Shown here piece by piece: positions 50,400 to 58,997 of a stretch of DNA of 64,000 nt (position 1 is the stretch's first letter; each line of letters starts with the position of its first letter). The DNA lies in the NCBI RefSeq assembly GCF_001273755.1, contig NZ_LGYA01000005.1, positions 1-64,000 on the forward strand, given 5' to 3'. The position numbers were made by a program, and so were the translations under genes. Origin of the DNA: Peribacillus butanolivorans. Lineage in GTDB: Bacteria > Bacillota > Bacilli > Bacillales > DSM-1321. The notes under the pieces are model-generated. The model was not told the DNA's origin and searched no databases. It saw only the letters and a program-made list of their open reading frames with translations.

Positions 50400-50525
50400 A
50401 CTTTGGTAGTTTGAGATTACACAAAGGTGATTCTGATAATTAAGGATGTAAAAGGAAGCTATGAAGATATCGCCAACATCTGTTTTAAGCAAAGTTTGAT
50501 AGATGCATTGTTGAGGAGGAAAAAA

Positions 50526-51167
50526 ATGAATGAGAAAAAAAACGACTTTCTGATGCTTGATACAGGAAGCTATTTTGGAAAAGCAAGGGTGAACGACCCT
50601 AAGTATCAGGAGGATTTTACATTTATTGATACTTACGAACTACCAGATATTGATTTAAAACCTTTTAAATGCCTGGTTATCCAGGGTTTGATAGATCAGA
50701 AATTTTTATATAAACATAAAGAGTTAATTCATGAATTTTTAAATGATAAAAAAGTCATCGTTTTTTGTGGCAACATATTTATGGATTGGCTACCAGGGGG
50801 CTCGAACTTTATCCCTAAAACGATACACAGTTTTCAAGACTATGTTGTATCAGTCCACCAACCCCACCCGATTTTTGAAGGGGTGGAAGAGGATGATATG
50901 ACCTATAATAAAGGGGTTTCAGGCTTTTTTGCAAGAGGTCATCATCCAATTCCTGATAGATCTGAGGTTTTGTTGACGTTGCCTGGTGGAGAACCAATCA
51001 CATATATTGATAGGCACAGCACAAAAGGAACAATTCTTGTTCATTCAGGAAACGATTTATTTGGTTCGATGAATGTGAAAAAAACAACAGTCCGTATTAG
51101 CTTCCAACTCATGCAGTGGGTACGGAATGAATACCAAATACTTCAAGAGAAGAGTGAAGTGAAATGA
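50526..51167 (+). CDS. uncharacterised protein, glutamine amidotransferase-like fold (first of pair)
   Basis: A 213-aa protein of unrecognised family, with features suggesting a class I glutamine amidotransferase-like fold: alternating hydrophobic strands (KCLVIQGL, KKVIVFCGNIFMDWLPG), a cysteine at the likely nucleophile elbow, and a C-terminal ITYIDRHSTKGTILVHSGND. The same pattern, without the cysteine, occurs in the next gene, so the two are diverged paralogs. The ATG at 50526 has a GAGGAGG site; the frame runs further upstream without one. Its stop overlaps the next ATG. A Fur box upstream suggests a role in iron stress. No catalytic function is claimed. Confidence 0.7.
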   Translation: MNEKKNDFLMLDTGSYFGKARVNDPKYQEDFTFIDTYELPDIDLKPFKCLVIQGLIDQKFLYKHKELIHEFLNDKKVIVFCGNIFMDWLPGGSNFIPKTIHSFQDYVVSVHQPHPIFEGVEEDDMTYNKGVSGFFARGHHPIPDRSEVLLTLPGGEPITYIDRHSTKGTILVHSGNDLFGSMNVKKTTVRISFQLMQWVRNEYQILQEKSEVK

Positions 51168-51772
51168 GGAAAATTGCAGTAATTGACGGTGGTAGTTCAC
51201 AGCACCATCGGACATATACCGAGCCGAAATATCGTAAAAATATTGATACACTAATTTATCTTCCTGATCTAGTTGAAACGTCAATTGATGAATTTGATGT
51301 CCTGCTCCTTCCTTCCCAACTACATATGGGCCTTCTCATGAAGTCCATGGATAAAATATATGAATTCGCTAATAGGGGTGGGATCATTGTGTCCTTTGGT
51401 CCACAGCTGAATGAATGGATTCCAGGCCATAATTGGGAGTTCAGGGAAACGAATTTTTGGTGGTGGCTTGAAAAGGATCCCAAAAGCGGTTTAGTCCTCC
51501 AAAAGCCTGACCATGATTTATTCAGCCGCTATCTAACACTTGCTGATTCGACTTGGCATCAGCATGGCGTATATTGGCCGCCTAAAGGTTCAGATATCCT
51601 TGTTTCTACTGAGGATGGTGGAGCCGTTCTTTATATTGATAAGGTCAGTACAAAAGGTACTTGGGTAGTTATGACTCTTGACCCTGATTACCATTATGGC
51701 TCTTATTTTATGCCAGCAACGGAAAGGTTTCTGAATGGATTCTTCCCTTGGCTTGCTGAAGGCGATGTATAA
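51164..51772 (+). CDS. uncharacterised protein, glutamine amidotransferase-like fold (second of pair)
   Basis: A 202-aa paralog of the preceding protein, coupled to it by an ATGA overlap. It starts MRKIAVIDGGSSQHH. The aligned blocks are GGIIVSFGPQLNEWIPG (the first protein has FCGNIFMDWLPG) and LYIDKVSTKGTWVVMTLDPD (first protein: TYIDRHSTKGTILVHSGND). The region between is rich in tryptophan (ETNFWWWLEKD). Because the elbow cysteine is replaced by phenylalanine, it may be non-catalytic, perhaps a partner of the first. No known family was recognised. Confidence 0.7.
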   Translation: MRKIAVIDGGSSQHHRTYTEPKYRKNIDTLIYLPDLVETSIDEFDVLLLPSQLHMGLLMKSMDKIYEFANRGGIIVSFGPQLNEWIPGHNWEFRETNFWWWLEKDPKSGLVLQKPDHDLFSRYLTLADSTWHQHGVYWPPKGSDILVSTEDGGAVLYIDKVSTKGTWVVMTLDPDYHYGSYFMPATERFLNGFFPWLAEGDV

Positions 51773-51780
51773 TGATGTAA

Positions 51781-51882
51781 TTTGAAAATCTTCCAAAAGG
51801 TAGCGTTTCGGATACAAATAGTGAATCTACTGCTGCCTTTATCGATGCGATTGCTCAGCACCGTCATTGGGCACGTTCTTAA
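51781..51882 (+). pseudogene. possible C-terminal remnant of a lost gene
   Basis: A frame without a start codon runs from 51781 to a TAA at 51880-51882 and reads like a protein C-terminus, ending ESTAAFIDAIAQHRHWARS. It is only 33 codons and directly follows an in-frame stop. The parent family was not identified, so this is a weak call. Confidence 0.3.
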
Positions 51883-51893
51883 TTCTTGAATGT

Positions 51894-51927
51894 AAAAACC
51901 CAGACTTTAAGGAGTCTGGGTTTTTAG
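51894..51927 (+). terminator. terminator after the paralog pair
   Basis: Perfect stem AAAAACCCAGACT/AGTCTGGGTTTTT (51894-51906, 51913-51925), usable in both directions; it also faces the end of pepT on the other strand. Confidence 0.88.
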
Positions 51928-51967
51928 TGTGATTTAGAAATTATTATTGTAATAACTCTCCACATCT

Positions 51968-53203
51968 TTAATTTGCTTTTTCCTCAAAGAGAGAGACAAT
52001 TCCAACAATCACATTGGTGGCCTTCATCATATTATCGACGGAAATGAATTCGTATTTGCCATGAAAATTCTCGCCGCCTGTAAAAATATTTGGTGTTGGT
52101 AGGCCCATATACGATAGTTGAGAACCGTCCGTACCACCGCGGATTGGTGAGATTTTTGGTTTGATTCCGAGTTTCTCCATTGCTTCATAGGCAATGTCGA
52201 CGATTTCTTTGACCGGCTCGATTTTTTCCTTCATGTTGTAGTATTGATCATTCAATTCAAGAAGGATTTGATTTTGACCATATTTTTCTCTTAATTCTTC
52301 TATGACTTTCGCTATATAGTTCTTACGGTTGTTAAATTGTTGGCGGTCAAAATCTCGAATAATGTAGGAAAGCTTGGTTTCCTCAACATCTCCGTGAAAT
52401 GAAAGGAGATGATAAAATCCTTCGTAACCTTCTGTATATTCCGGTGCTTCTTCTCGAGGGAGCTTGCTGTGGAGCTCCATGGCAATCTTAGCCGAGTTGA
52501 TCATCTTCCCTTTGGCAGTACCAGGGTGTATATTCGTCCCTTTGATAGTGATCTTGGCTGATGCCGCATTAAAGCTTTCATATTCAAGTTCACCAAGTGG
52601 ACCGCCATCTACTGTATAGGCAAATTGAGCATCGAAAGCAGCTACATCAAACTTATGTGGTCCTCTACCGATTTCTTCATCGGGGGTAAAGGCCACGCGG
52701 ACTTTTCCATGTTTGATTTCTGGATGATGAATTAAATAGTCCATAGCTGTCATAATTTCGGCAATGCCAGCCTTATTATCTGCGCCGAGTAGGGTTGTTC
52801 CGTCTGTTGTGATTAAGGTATGCCCTTTATAGTCGTTAAGCGAAGGAAAATCATTAGGTGATAGGATGACATTCAATTTTTCATGTAAAGTAAGATCACT
52901 ACCATCATAATTTTCAACAATTTGCGGTTTTACATCTTTCCCAGTAAAATCCGTCGCTGTATCAATATGAGCCAAAAATCCGATAGTCGGTACTTTCTTT
53001 TCTGAATTGGCAGGCAAAGTCGCCATAACATAGCCATTTTTATCAATTGTCACTTCTGTCATCCCGATTGCTTGTAATTCCGCTACCAATGTATTTGCCA
53101 GAGTTAGCTGTCCGGTTGTAGAAGGACATGTGGGATTTTCCTCATTGGATTGCGTATCCACCTTTACATAGGAAGTAAATCTTTTAATAATTTCATTTTT
53201 CAT
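51968..53203 (-). CDS. pepT: peptidase T (tripeptidase)
   Basis: A 411-aa M20B aminotripeptidase that removes the N-terminal residue from tripeptides, cytosolic and zinc-dependent. It starts [19 protein letters not shown]. Metal/catalytic motifs are [29 protein letters not shown] and [17 protein letters not shown]. The ATG at 53201-53203 has a GGAG site; an additional 22 in-frame codons upstream are non-homologous. It is on the minus strand, head-on to replication, convergent with the paralog pair. Confidence 0.95.
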   Translation of the reverse strand: MKNEIIKRFTSYVKVDTQSNEENPTCPSTTGQLTLANTLVAELQAIGMTEVTIDKNGYVMATLPANSEKKVPTIGFLAHIDTATDFTGKDVKPQIVENYDGSDLTLHEKLNVILSPNDFPSLNDYKGHTLITTDGTTLLGADNKAGIAEIMTAMDYLIHHPEIKHGKVRVAFTPDEEIGRGPHKFDVAAFDAQFAYTVDGGPLGELEYESFNAASAKITIKGTNIHPGTAKGKMINSAKIAMELHSKLPREEAPEYTEGYEGFYHLLSFHGDVEETKLSYIIRDFDRQQFNNRKNYIAKVIEELREKYGQNQILLELNDQYYNMKEKIEPVKEIVDIAYEAMEKLGIKPKISPIRGGTDGSQLSYMGLPTPNIFTGGENFHGKYEFISVDNMMKATNVIVGIVSLFEEKAN

Positions 53204-53356
53204 TTTTCCCTCAGCTCCTTTTTCCCTTATCTTACCATGTTTGATTAGGATGAAAAAATCATCTTTCATTTTCCCTGTATGTATATTTTGTTCTAGTGGA
53301 TGAATGATTCGTCCTTCTATCTTTTTTAGATATGAACTTTAAAATAGATTTTGTAC

Positions 53357-53402
53357 AAAAATGCAAAGAACAGCATGTTAGTACCCACATGCTGTTCTTT
53401 GC
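53357..53402 (-). terminator. alpha-amylase gene terminator
   Basis: A perfect 16-bp stem (53363-53378, 53387-53402), core AAGAACAGCATGT/ACATGCTGTTCTT, with a T-run on the minus strand after it. Confidence 0.85.
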
Positions 53403-53441
53403 TGTTGTTTTTTGAAAGTATGGGTCTAAGAGCATGTACTT

Positions 53442-54899
53442 TTACATATTCAATGCCCAAACAGATACACTTTTACCATGAACAGGAAAGGTTGCGAAAC
53501 CATCTTCTTCAATGGTGATATGATCATCTCTATGAAAGGTCAGGTCAATCCAGATTTCACCAGCACGATGTTCACCGACGAACATCCTTTTTTCACTGTT
53601 GTGGTCTCCATTGGAAACAATAACAGCACATCCAGACCCTTCTAGTTCTTCGACTCCAAGTCGGACCCAGCCTATCGTGTTTGGATCATCGAAATAGTCT
53701 TCTTGTTTTCCATAGGCTTTTTCATATCGAGCAAATAAGAGGCGGTCTAAAATATCCTTTTTTCCAGGAACTGGAGAAGGTCCGCCGATTCCGTAATAGT
53801 CTCCGTAAAAGACACAGGGGTAACCGCAAAGTCTCAGCAAGATAAGGGCATATGCTGATGGTTTAAACCAGTCTTTTACCCAGGATTCTAGTGATTCATG
53901 TGGCTGGGAGTCATGGTTGTCGACAAAAGTAACGGCCTGTGCCGGATTGGTTTTAACGAGGGTATGATCAAAGATGGTTGAGAGGTCGAACTTAGAGCCT
54001 GCTTTTGAGGCTTCATGAAATTTATAATGCAGAGAAACATCGAACAAGCTGAGGTCATGATTTGTTTGTTCTAAGTAAGTTTGGCAAGCCTTCACATCGG
54101 CCTTCCAAAATTCTCCGACCATGAAGAAATGTTCCTTTGTATAAGGGAGGAGTTCCTGTAAAAAATCATTAATAAAATCATAATCAATATGTTTTACAGC
54201 GTCCAATCGAAAACCATCGCATTTTAACGTGTCGACCATCCATTTTCCCCAGCTAATCATCTCCTGGCGAACTTTTGGCTGACTGTAATCGATATTCGCA
54301 AACATTAAGTAATCGTAATTACCAAATTCATCAATAACATGCTTATTCCAATGTTTATTTTCCCCTGTTATCCGGTACACACCCATTTTGTCGTTTCCGG
54401 CATCATAGTCCGTTCCATTAAAATGAGTATGGTTCCATTTAAAATCAGAGTATTGATTATTACGGCCTGGAAAATCGAATGTTGTCCAACCTTCAATTTC
54501 AAATGGTTCTGAAATGTCTTCCATCCGGTTGTCCGGGTTGACTTCAATGACTTCAAATTTTTCAGTTCCATCAGCTCCAGCCTTATGGTTCATAACTAGG
54601 TCGATATACACGCAAAGACCGTAGTTATGACATGTAGCTATTGCTTGAAGCAATTCCTCTTTTGTTCCGTATTTGGTTCGAACGGATCCTTTTTGGTCGA
54701 ATTCACCCAAATCGTATCCGTCATAAATTCCATAGCCGTTATCCCCTACGGATTGCCCTTTTGTAACTGGCGGAAGCCAAACACAGTCAATTCCTATATC
54801 TTTCAACTTGGAAGCCTCATACTTCAATCTGTCCCAATGAGAGCCATCTGCTTCAAGATGCCACTCGAAAAATTGCATCATTGTATGATTTCTTTTCAT
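53442..54899 (-). CDS. intracellular alpha-amylase (GH13)
   Basis: A 485-aa cytoplasmic-type alpha-amylase hydrolysing internal alpha-1,4 bonds of glucans. It starts MKRNHTMMQFFEWHLEADG, with no signal peptide. GH13 regions: YIDLVMNHKAGAD, GFRLDAVKHID (nucleophile Asp), MVGEFWK (acid/base Glu) and TFVDNHDSQP (Asp). The ATG at 54897-54899 follows AGGGGGG; 34 more open codons upstream lack homology. The length equals that of E. coli AmyA-like enzymes. It lies on the minus strand, with no evident operon partner. Confidence 0.94.
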   Translation of the reverse strand: MKRNHTMMQFFEWHLEADGSHWDRLKYEASKLKDIGIDCVWLPPVTKGQSVGDNGYGIYDGYDLGEFDQKGSVRTKYGTKEELLQAIATCHNYGLCVYIDLVMNHKAGADGTEKFEVIEVNPDNRMEDISEPFEIEGWTTFDFPGRNNQYSDFKWNHTHFNGTDYDAGNDKMGVYRITGENKHWNKHVIDEFGNYDYLMFANIDYSQPKVRQEMISWGKWMVDTLKCDGFRLDAVKHIDYDFINDFLQELLPYTKEHFFMVGEFWKADVKACQTYLEQTNHDLSLFDVSLHYKFHEASKAGSKFDLSTIFDHTLVKTNPAQAVTFVDNHDSQPHESLESWVKDWFKPSAYALILLRLCGYPCVFYGDYYGIGGPSPVPGKKDILDRLLFARYEKAYGKQEDYFDDPNTIGWVRLGVEELEGSGCAVIVSNGDHNSEKRMFVGEHRAGEIWIDLTFHRDDHITIEEDGFATFPVHGKSVSVWALNM

Positions 54900-55384
54900 T
54901 CGTTCCCCCCCTGACACCGACACGTTTTGACAAGATTGGTAATGGACAATCGGAAAATTAATGATGGAAATCTTTACCCCGTATATAAAAATAATAAACA
55001 AGTAACCAGTCTCTCTGAATAGAGGTTCAAATCCTCTCTCTATTTTACTATTTTATACCAAATAAGGGTAATTATAAGTTTAAAAATAATCGATGAGAGC
55101 AGTTTGTTAAGTCAAGAAGAGGGAGGAATAAGCTCAAGAAAGTGTTATGAAAAGTTATGAAAAGGCGCTTGGAACGTGGTTAATCATATTAGTAGGAAAT
55201 CAAGGTATTTATTTTTTTAGATTTTTTTTTTGGCGTCTGTCCAAGTTGATTTTTGGTTTTTTTCGTGAACTTTTATAGAAATAAAGAATAATAGGGAAAG
55301 AAATTATTTTTGTACGTAGATTCATTTGGTTGGGAAATAAATAGAGGGTATTAACTAATGAAATAAAAAAGGGTATCCCAAAAT
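54900..55384. other. AT-rich gap between amylase gene and truncated VTC gene
   Basis: A 485-bp stretch with no recognisable gene. It must contain the amylase promoter (minus strand). It lies where the 3' part of the VTC gene should be, so a deletion or rearrangement scar may be present. A 17-bp tRNA T-arm-like sequence is at 55021-55037, without the rest of a tRNA. Confidence 0.5.
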
Positions 55385-55855
55385 TTAGACATTTCCATAT
55401 TCATAGATAAAGACTTCTCTTTCATAGTCCACGACGGTTGTCGGTTTGATCTGAAAAAGGGTCATTTGAATATATAAATCTCGAAGTAAATCCCTTGAAT
55501 CCCCAAACATCCATTCTATATCCCCTAAACGAATTCGTTCATATTCCTCAGCAGAGAGCCTGCATTTCTGTTTATAGGTTAAATTATCCCGCTTACTCTT
55601 TTTTTCTAGGTTAATAAAGTCGGAATCATAATCATAAAGTCTGGCTCTAAATTTATCTCTATGATAGAAGCCCTCTGTTTTTTGCCTTAGTATTTTATTG
55701 TCAAAGTTATCGAAATAGACACTGCGAATTAAATACTTTCCATCATGTCCATGGGGATCAAGCTTCATAAAGTTCTGTAGGTTATTTCTTAATAGATAAC
55801 AATCCGCTTTGGTAATTGCATGTTTGAGTTCACGCCTGCCTTTCAAACCATTCAT
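55385..55855 (-). pseudogene. truncated VTC-domain (polyphosphate polymerase-like) gene
   Basis: A 156-aa N-terminal part of a VTC-domain protein; family members in Bacillaceae are about 230-250 aa. It starts MNGLKGRRELKHAITKADCY and has YFDNFDNKILRQKTEGFYHRDK and LEKKSKRDNLTYKQKCRL. After TTVVDYEREVFIYEYGNV, where the family continues with a further beta strand and the catalytic part of the tunnel, it hits TAA; the following bases are not homologous. The DUF4956 membrane partner usually next to it is missing. ATG follows AAAGGAGG. Probably non-functional. Confidence 0.75.
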
Positions 55856-56042
55856 TTTTGTTCCTCCTTTTCTGTGTTTTTATCTAGGTCAAGCTTATTT
55901 ATATAATCTTAATTAAACCTTAAGAAAAATTTCCAGGTCATAAAATGAACAGAATATCCTAGTTACAACCATTTAAATACCATTTTTAACCTCTGTTTAA
56001 CATTATTGGAATTTATTAGAAGAAAAATGAGCGGATTTACTT

Positions 56043-56103
56043 ATTGAGAATAATTATCATTATCATTAGAATGAATTGTGTGATAATGATAATTATTCTC
56101 AAT
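56043..56103. promoter_or_regulatory. double Fur operator of the siderophore operon
   Basis: A perfect 23-bp inverted repeat (56043-56065 with 56081-56103) with a 15-bp centre. Each arm contains a 19-bp Fur-like box: GAGAATAATTATCATTATC (56046-56064) and GATAATGATAATTATTCTC (56082-56100), the latter matching the 19-bp consensus at 16 of 19 positions. A TGTGATAAT extended -10 (56079-56087) lies in the right box, so Fur binding would block transcription of the operon starting at 56129. Confidence 0.88.
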
Positions 56104-56128
56104 TAATTAATATACAGGGAGGCTCATT

Positions 56129-57481
56129 ATGGGAACAACCACACTTACCAAAAATGATCAATTACTGGAACAACAAAACACAAGGGAATCAAATGCTCGA
56201 TCTTATCCTAGAAGATTACCTATGGCCATCGATCAGGCGGAGGGAATATACCTAACAGACATGGACGGAAAAAAATATATTGATTTTCTTGCCGGTGCTG
56301 GAACATTAGCGCTCGGACACAATCACCCGGCTGTGCTAGAAGAAATGGAAAATGTTCTAAAAGCTAAACGACCTTTACATACATTGGACTTTACTACGCC
56401 AATCAAAGAGCAGTTTGTTGATGAAATTTTTGAATGTCTGCCTGAAGAATTCAGAAAAAATGCAAAGATTCAATTCTGTGGTCCTACTGGCGGAGATGCT
56501 ATTGAGGCGGCACTTAAATTAGTTAAAACAGCTACAGGCAACCGAAGCATTTTATCTTTCCAAGGTGCTTATCACGGAGCAACACATGCGACCATGTCAA
56601 TTAGCGGTAATACAAAACCAAAGGAAAAAGTTCAAGGGTTAATGCCAGACGTGCATTTCCTACCATATCCATACCAGTATCGCTGCCCATTTGGAATTGG
56701 CGGAGAGGAAAGTCACAAAATTAGTAGCCAGTATATCGAAAACTTGTTGAACGATCCTGAGTCTGGATTATTAGCACCTGCAGGAATGATTTTAGAGGCA
56801 GTACAGGGTGAGGGAGGTTCCATTCCAGCACCAATTCCGTGGCTTAAGGAGATCAGGAGAATTACAAAAGAGAGAGGCATTCCATTAATTATCGACGAAG
56901 TTCAATCAGGTATCGGCCGAACAGGTAAAATGTTTGCCTTCGAACATGCAGGAATCATTCCAGATGTTCTTGTACTATCAAAAGCAATAGGTGGCAGCCT
57001 TCCATTATCCGTCGTGATTTATAACAAAGATCTGGATTTATGGTCTCCGGGTGCTCATATTGGTACGTTCCGCGGAAATCAATTGGCAATGGCAGCAGGA
57101 ACAGCAACTTTAAAGTTCATGAAAGAAACAAATCTTGTGGAGCATGCAGCTAAAATGGGAGAAATCTTAAAGAATATTCTTAAAGATTTGCAAAAAGATA
57201 TCCAACAAATTGGGGATGTTAGAGGCCGGGGATTGATGGTCGGTGTTGAACTGGTTAACCATTTAGAACCGCAAAACTCGAATGGAAGCTATCCGGCTAA
57301 TTCTGAACTTGCCAGCACCATTCAACAGGAATGTTTCCAAAGAGGATTAATCTTAGAAGTCGGTGGCAGACATGGTAGCGTCGTGAGGTTTTTGCCTCCA
57401 TTAATCGTAACGGAATCCCAGCTTCGAGAAGCTACTGCAATTTTTGAAGAAGCTGTTCGTGCAGCTGTTGCAAGAGGGTGA
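56129..57481 (+). CDS. rhbA: diaminobutyrate-2-oxoglutarate aminotransferase
   Basis: A 450-aa class III PLP aminotransferase making L-2,4-diaminobutyrate from aspartate semialdehyde, the first step to 1,3-diaminopropane. It contains DFLAGAGTLALGHNHP, FCGPTGGDAIEAALKL, and the PLP lysine in VLVLSKAIGGSLP, after IIDEVQSGIGRTGK. ATG follows GGGAGG. It is the first gene of the siderophore operon, 25 bp after the Fur operator; ddc follows at 7 nt. The symbol follows the rhizobactin 1021 cluster. Confidence 0.9.
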   Translation: MGTTTLTKNDQLLEQQNTRESNARSYPRRLPMAIDQAEGIYLTDMDGKKYIDFLAGAGTLALGHNHPAVLEEMENVLKAKRPLHTLDFTTPIKEQFVDEIFECLPEEFRKNAKIQFCGPTGGDAIEAALKLVKTATGNRSILSFQGAYHGATHATMSISGNTKPKEKVQGLMPDVHFLPYPYQYRCPFGIGGEESHKISSQYIENLLNDPESGLLAPAGMILEAVQGEGGSIPAPIPWLKEIRRITKERGIPLIIDEVQSGIGRTGKMFAFEHAGIIPDVLVLSKAIGGSLPLSVVIYNKDLDLWSPGAHIGTFRGNQLAMAAGTATLKFMKETNLVEHAAKMGEILKNILKDLQKDIQQIGDVRGRGLMVGVELVNHLEPQNSNGSYPANSELASTIQQECFQRGLILEVGGRHGSVVRFLPPLIVTESQLREATAIFEEAVRAAVARG

Positions 57482-57488
57482 AGAATAA

Positions 57489-58997
57489 ATGATTGAAACG
57501 ATTAATAAAACTAATTTTGCTTATTCTCCATTTTTCTTGAATAACGAGGCCGGTTTCAATAATTACACCGATTCTTTAAAAATCATCGAAAAAAGACTTA
57601 CCGACTTTTTAAAAGAGAATAATCAGCCGTATTCTGGGAAAAAACCGCATGAAATAGAAGCGAGATTAAATGAGCTATCCCTTGGTTCTATAAAAGGGGA
57701 GACATTGGAAGGTGTCGCAGCTGAACTAGCTGAGTTTGTTATTAATGACAGCATCAATGTACACAGCCCTACCTGTATCGGACATTTGCATTGCCCGACA
57801 CTCATACCTGCAGTGGCTGCCGAAATGATTATCAGTACTCTAAATCAATCAATGGATTCCTGGGATCAAAGCTCAACCGCAACCTTTATTGAAGAGCGTT
57901 TAATAGATTGGTTGTGCACTCAGGTAGGTTTTTCTGATAAAGCGGACGGGATTTTCACAAGCGGTGGAACCCAATCTAATTATATGGGACTGTTATTGGC
58001 GAGAGACGCCTATTGTAAGCGTGTCTGGGATATAGATGTACAGCAACATGGTCTGCCAACCGAAGCAAAAAAACTGCGGATTTTATGCTCGGAGGCTGCC
58101 CACTTTACGGTTCGTAAATCCGCGGCACAGCTAGGGCTTGGTGAACAGGCGGTAATAACGGTTAAAACGGATTCTAATCACCGTCTTTCTATAGATGAAT
58201 TGAATCGTCAGCTTATGATTTTAGAGGAGCAGGATTTACTTCCATTTGCGATTGTTGCCACATGTGGAACAACGGATTTTGGTTCTATAGATCCATTACA
58301 TGAATTGTCTGCAGCTGCAATGGAAAAAGGGTTATGGCTGCATGTGGATGCCGCTTATGGCGGAGCGATGATTTTAAGTCGGGATTTCAAAGAATTAATC
58401 AATGGAATTGAACTGGCTGACTCAATTACGGTTGATTTTCACAAATTATTCTATCAACCAATCAGTTGCGGTGCCTTTCTTGTCTCCGACCGCAATTCGT
58501 TTCAATATATCCAGCATCACGCCGATTACTTGAATCCACAGGAAGATGAAGAGGAGGGGATGGTCCACTTAGTCAATAAATCGATTCAAACGACAAGAAG
58601 ATTCGACGCGTTGAAGCTTTGGATGTCATTAAAGGTTGTTGGACTCGATACATTTGCTGAAATGATTGACTATACTTGTCATCTTGCACGCGAAGTGGCT
58701 GCGAAGATCAATAAAGCAGAAGGATTCAGCGTATTAAATAAAAATCCCGAATTGAATGCAGTTATATTTCGTTATAATCCCGAAGGAAAAAGTGATCAAT
58801 TAGTAAATCTTCTAAATAAACAGATTCAGCAAGAATTACTAAAGAGCGGACGTGCATTTTTGGCAAAAACTCGTTTTGATGGACAGGTTTATTTAAAGAT
58901 GACTCTATTGAATCCAATGACAAAGCTTGAACACATAGAGGAAATCATAGATGAGATTCGGGTATTAGGTGAAATGTTCAAGATGATGGAGGAATGA
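57489..58997 (+). CDS. rhbB: L-2,4-diaminobutyrate decarboxylase
   Basis: A 502-aa group II PLP decarboxylase converting diaminobutyrate to 1,3-diaminopropane, the diamine backbone of schizokinen-type siderophores. Motifs are FTSGGTQSNYMGLLLARD, HVDAAYGGAMILS, and the PLP lysine in TVDFHKLFYQPISCGAFL. It overlaps the next gene by 4 bp (ATGA). Related glutamate or tyrosine decarboxylases have the same fold, but pairing with the aminotransferase and NIS genes fixes the assignment. Confidence 0.9.
   Translation: MIETINKTNFAYSPFFLNNEAGFNNYTDSLKIIEKRLTDFLKENNQPYSGKKPHEIEARLNELSLGSIKGETLEGVAAELAEFVINDSINVHSPTCIGHLHCPTLIPAVAAEMIISTLNQSMDSWDQSSTATFIEERLIDWLCTQVGFSDKADGIFTSGGTQSNYMGLLLARDAYCKRVWDIDVQQHGLPTEAKKLRILCSEAAHFTVRKSAAQLGLGEQAVITVKTDSNHRLSIDELNRQLMILEEQDLLPFAIVATCGTTDFGSIDPLHELSAAAMEKGLWLHVDAAYGGAMILSRDFKELINGIELADSITVDFHKLFYQPISCGAFLVSDRNSFQYIQHHADYLNPQEDEEEGMVHLVNKSIQTTRRFDALKLWMSLKVVGLDTFAEMIDYTCHLAREVAAKINKAEGFSVLNKNPELNAVIFRYNPEGKSDQLVNLLNKQIQQELLKSGRAFLAKTRFDGQVYLKMTLLNPMTKLEHIEEIIDEIRVLGEMFKMMEE

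Noticed and set aside
55021-55037. tRNA or attachment-site fragment (AGAGGTTCAAATCCTCT)
   Set aside because: Only a T-arm-like 17-bp stretch; no acceptor, D or anticodon arms and no integrase. Could be chance.
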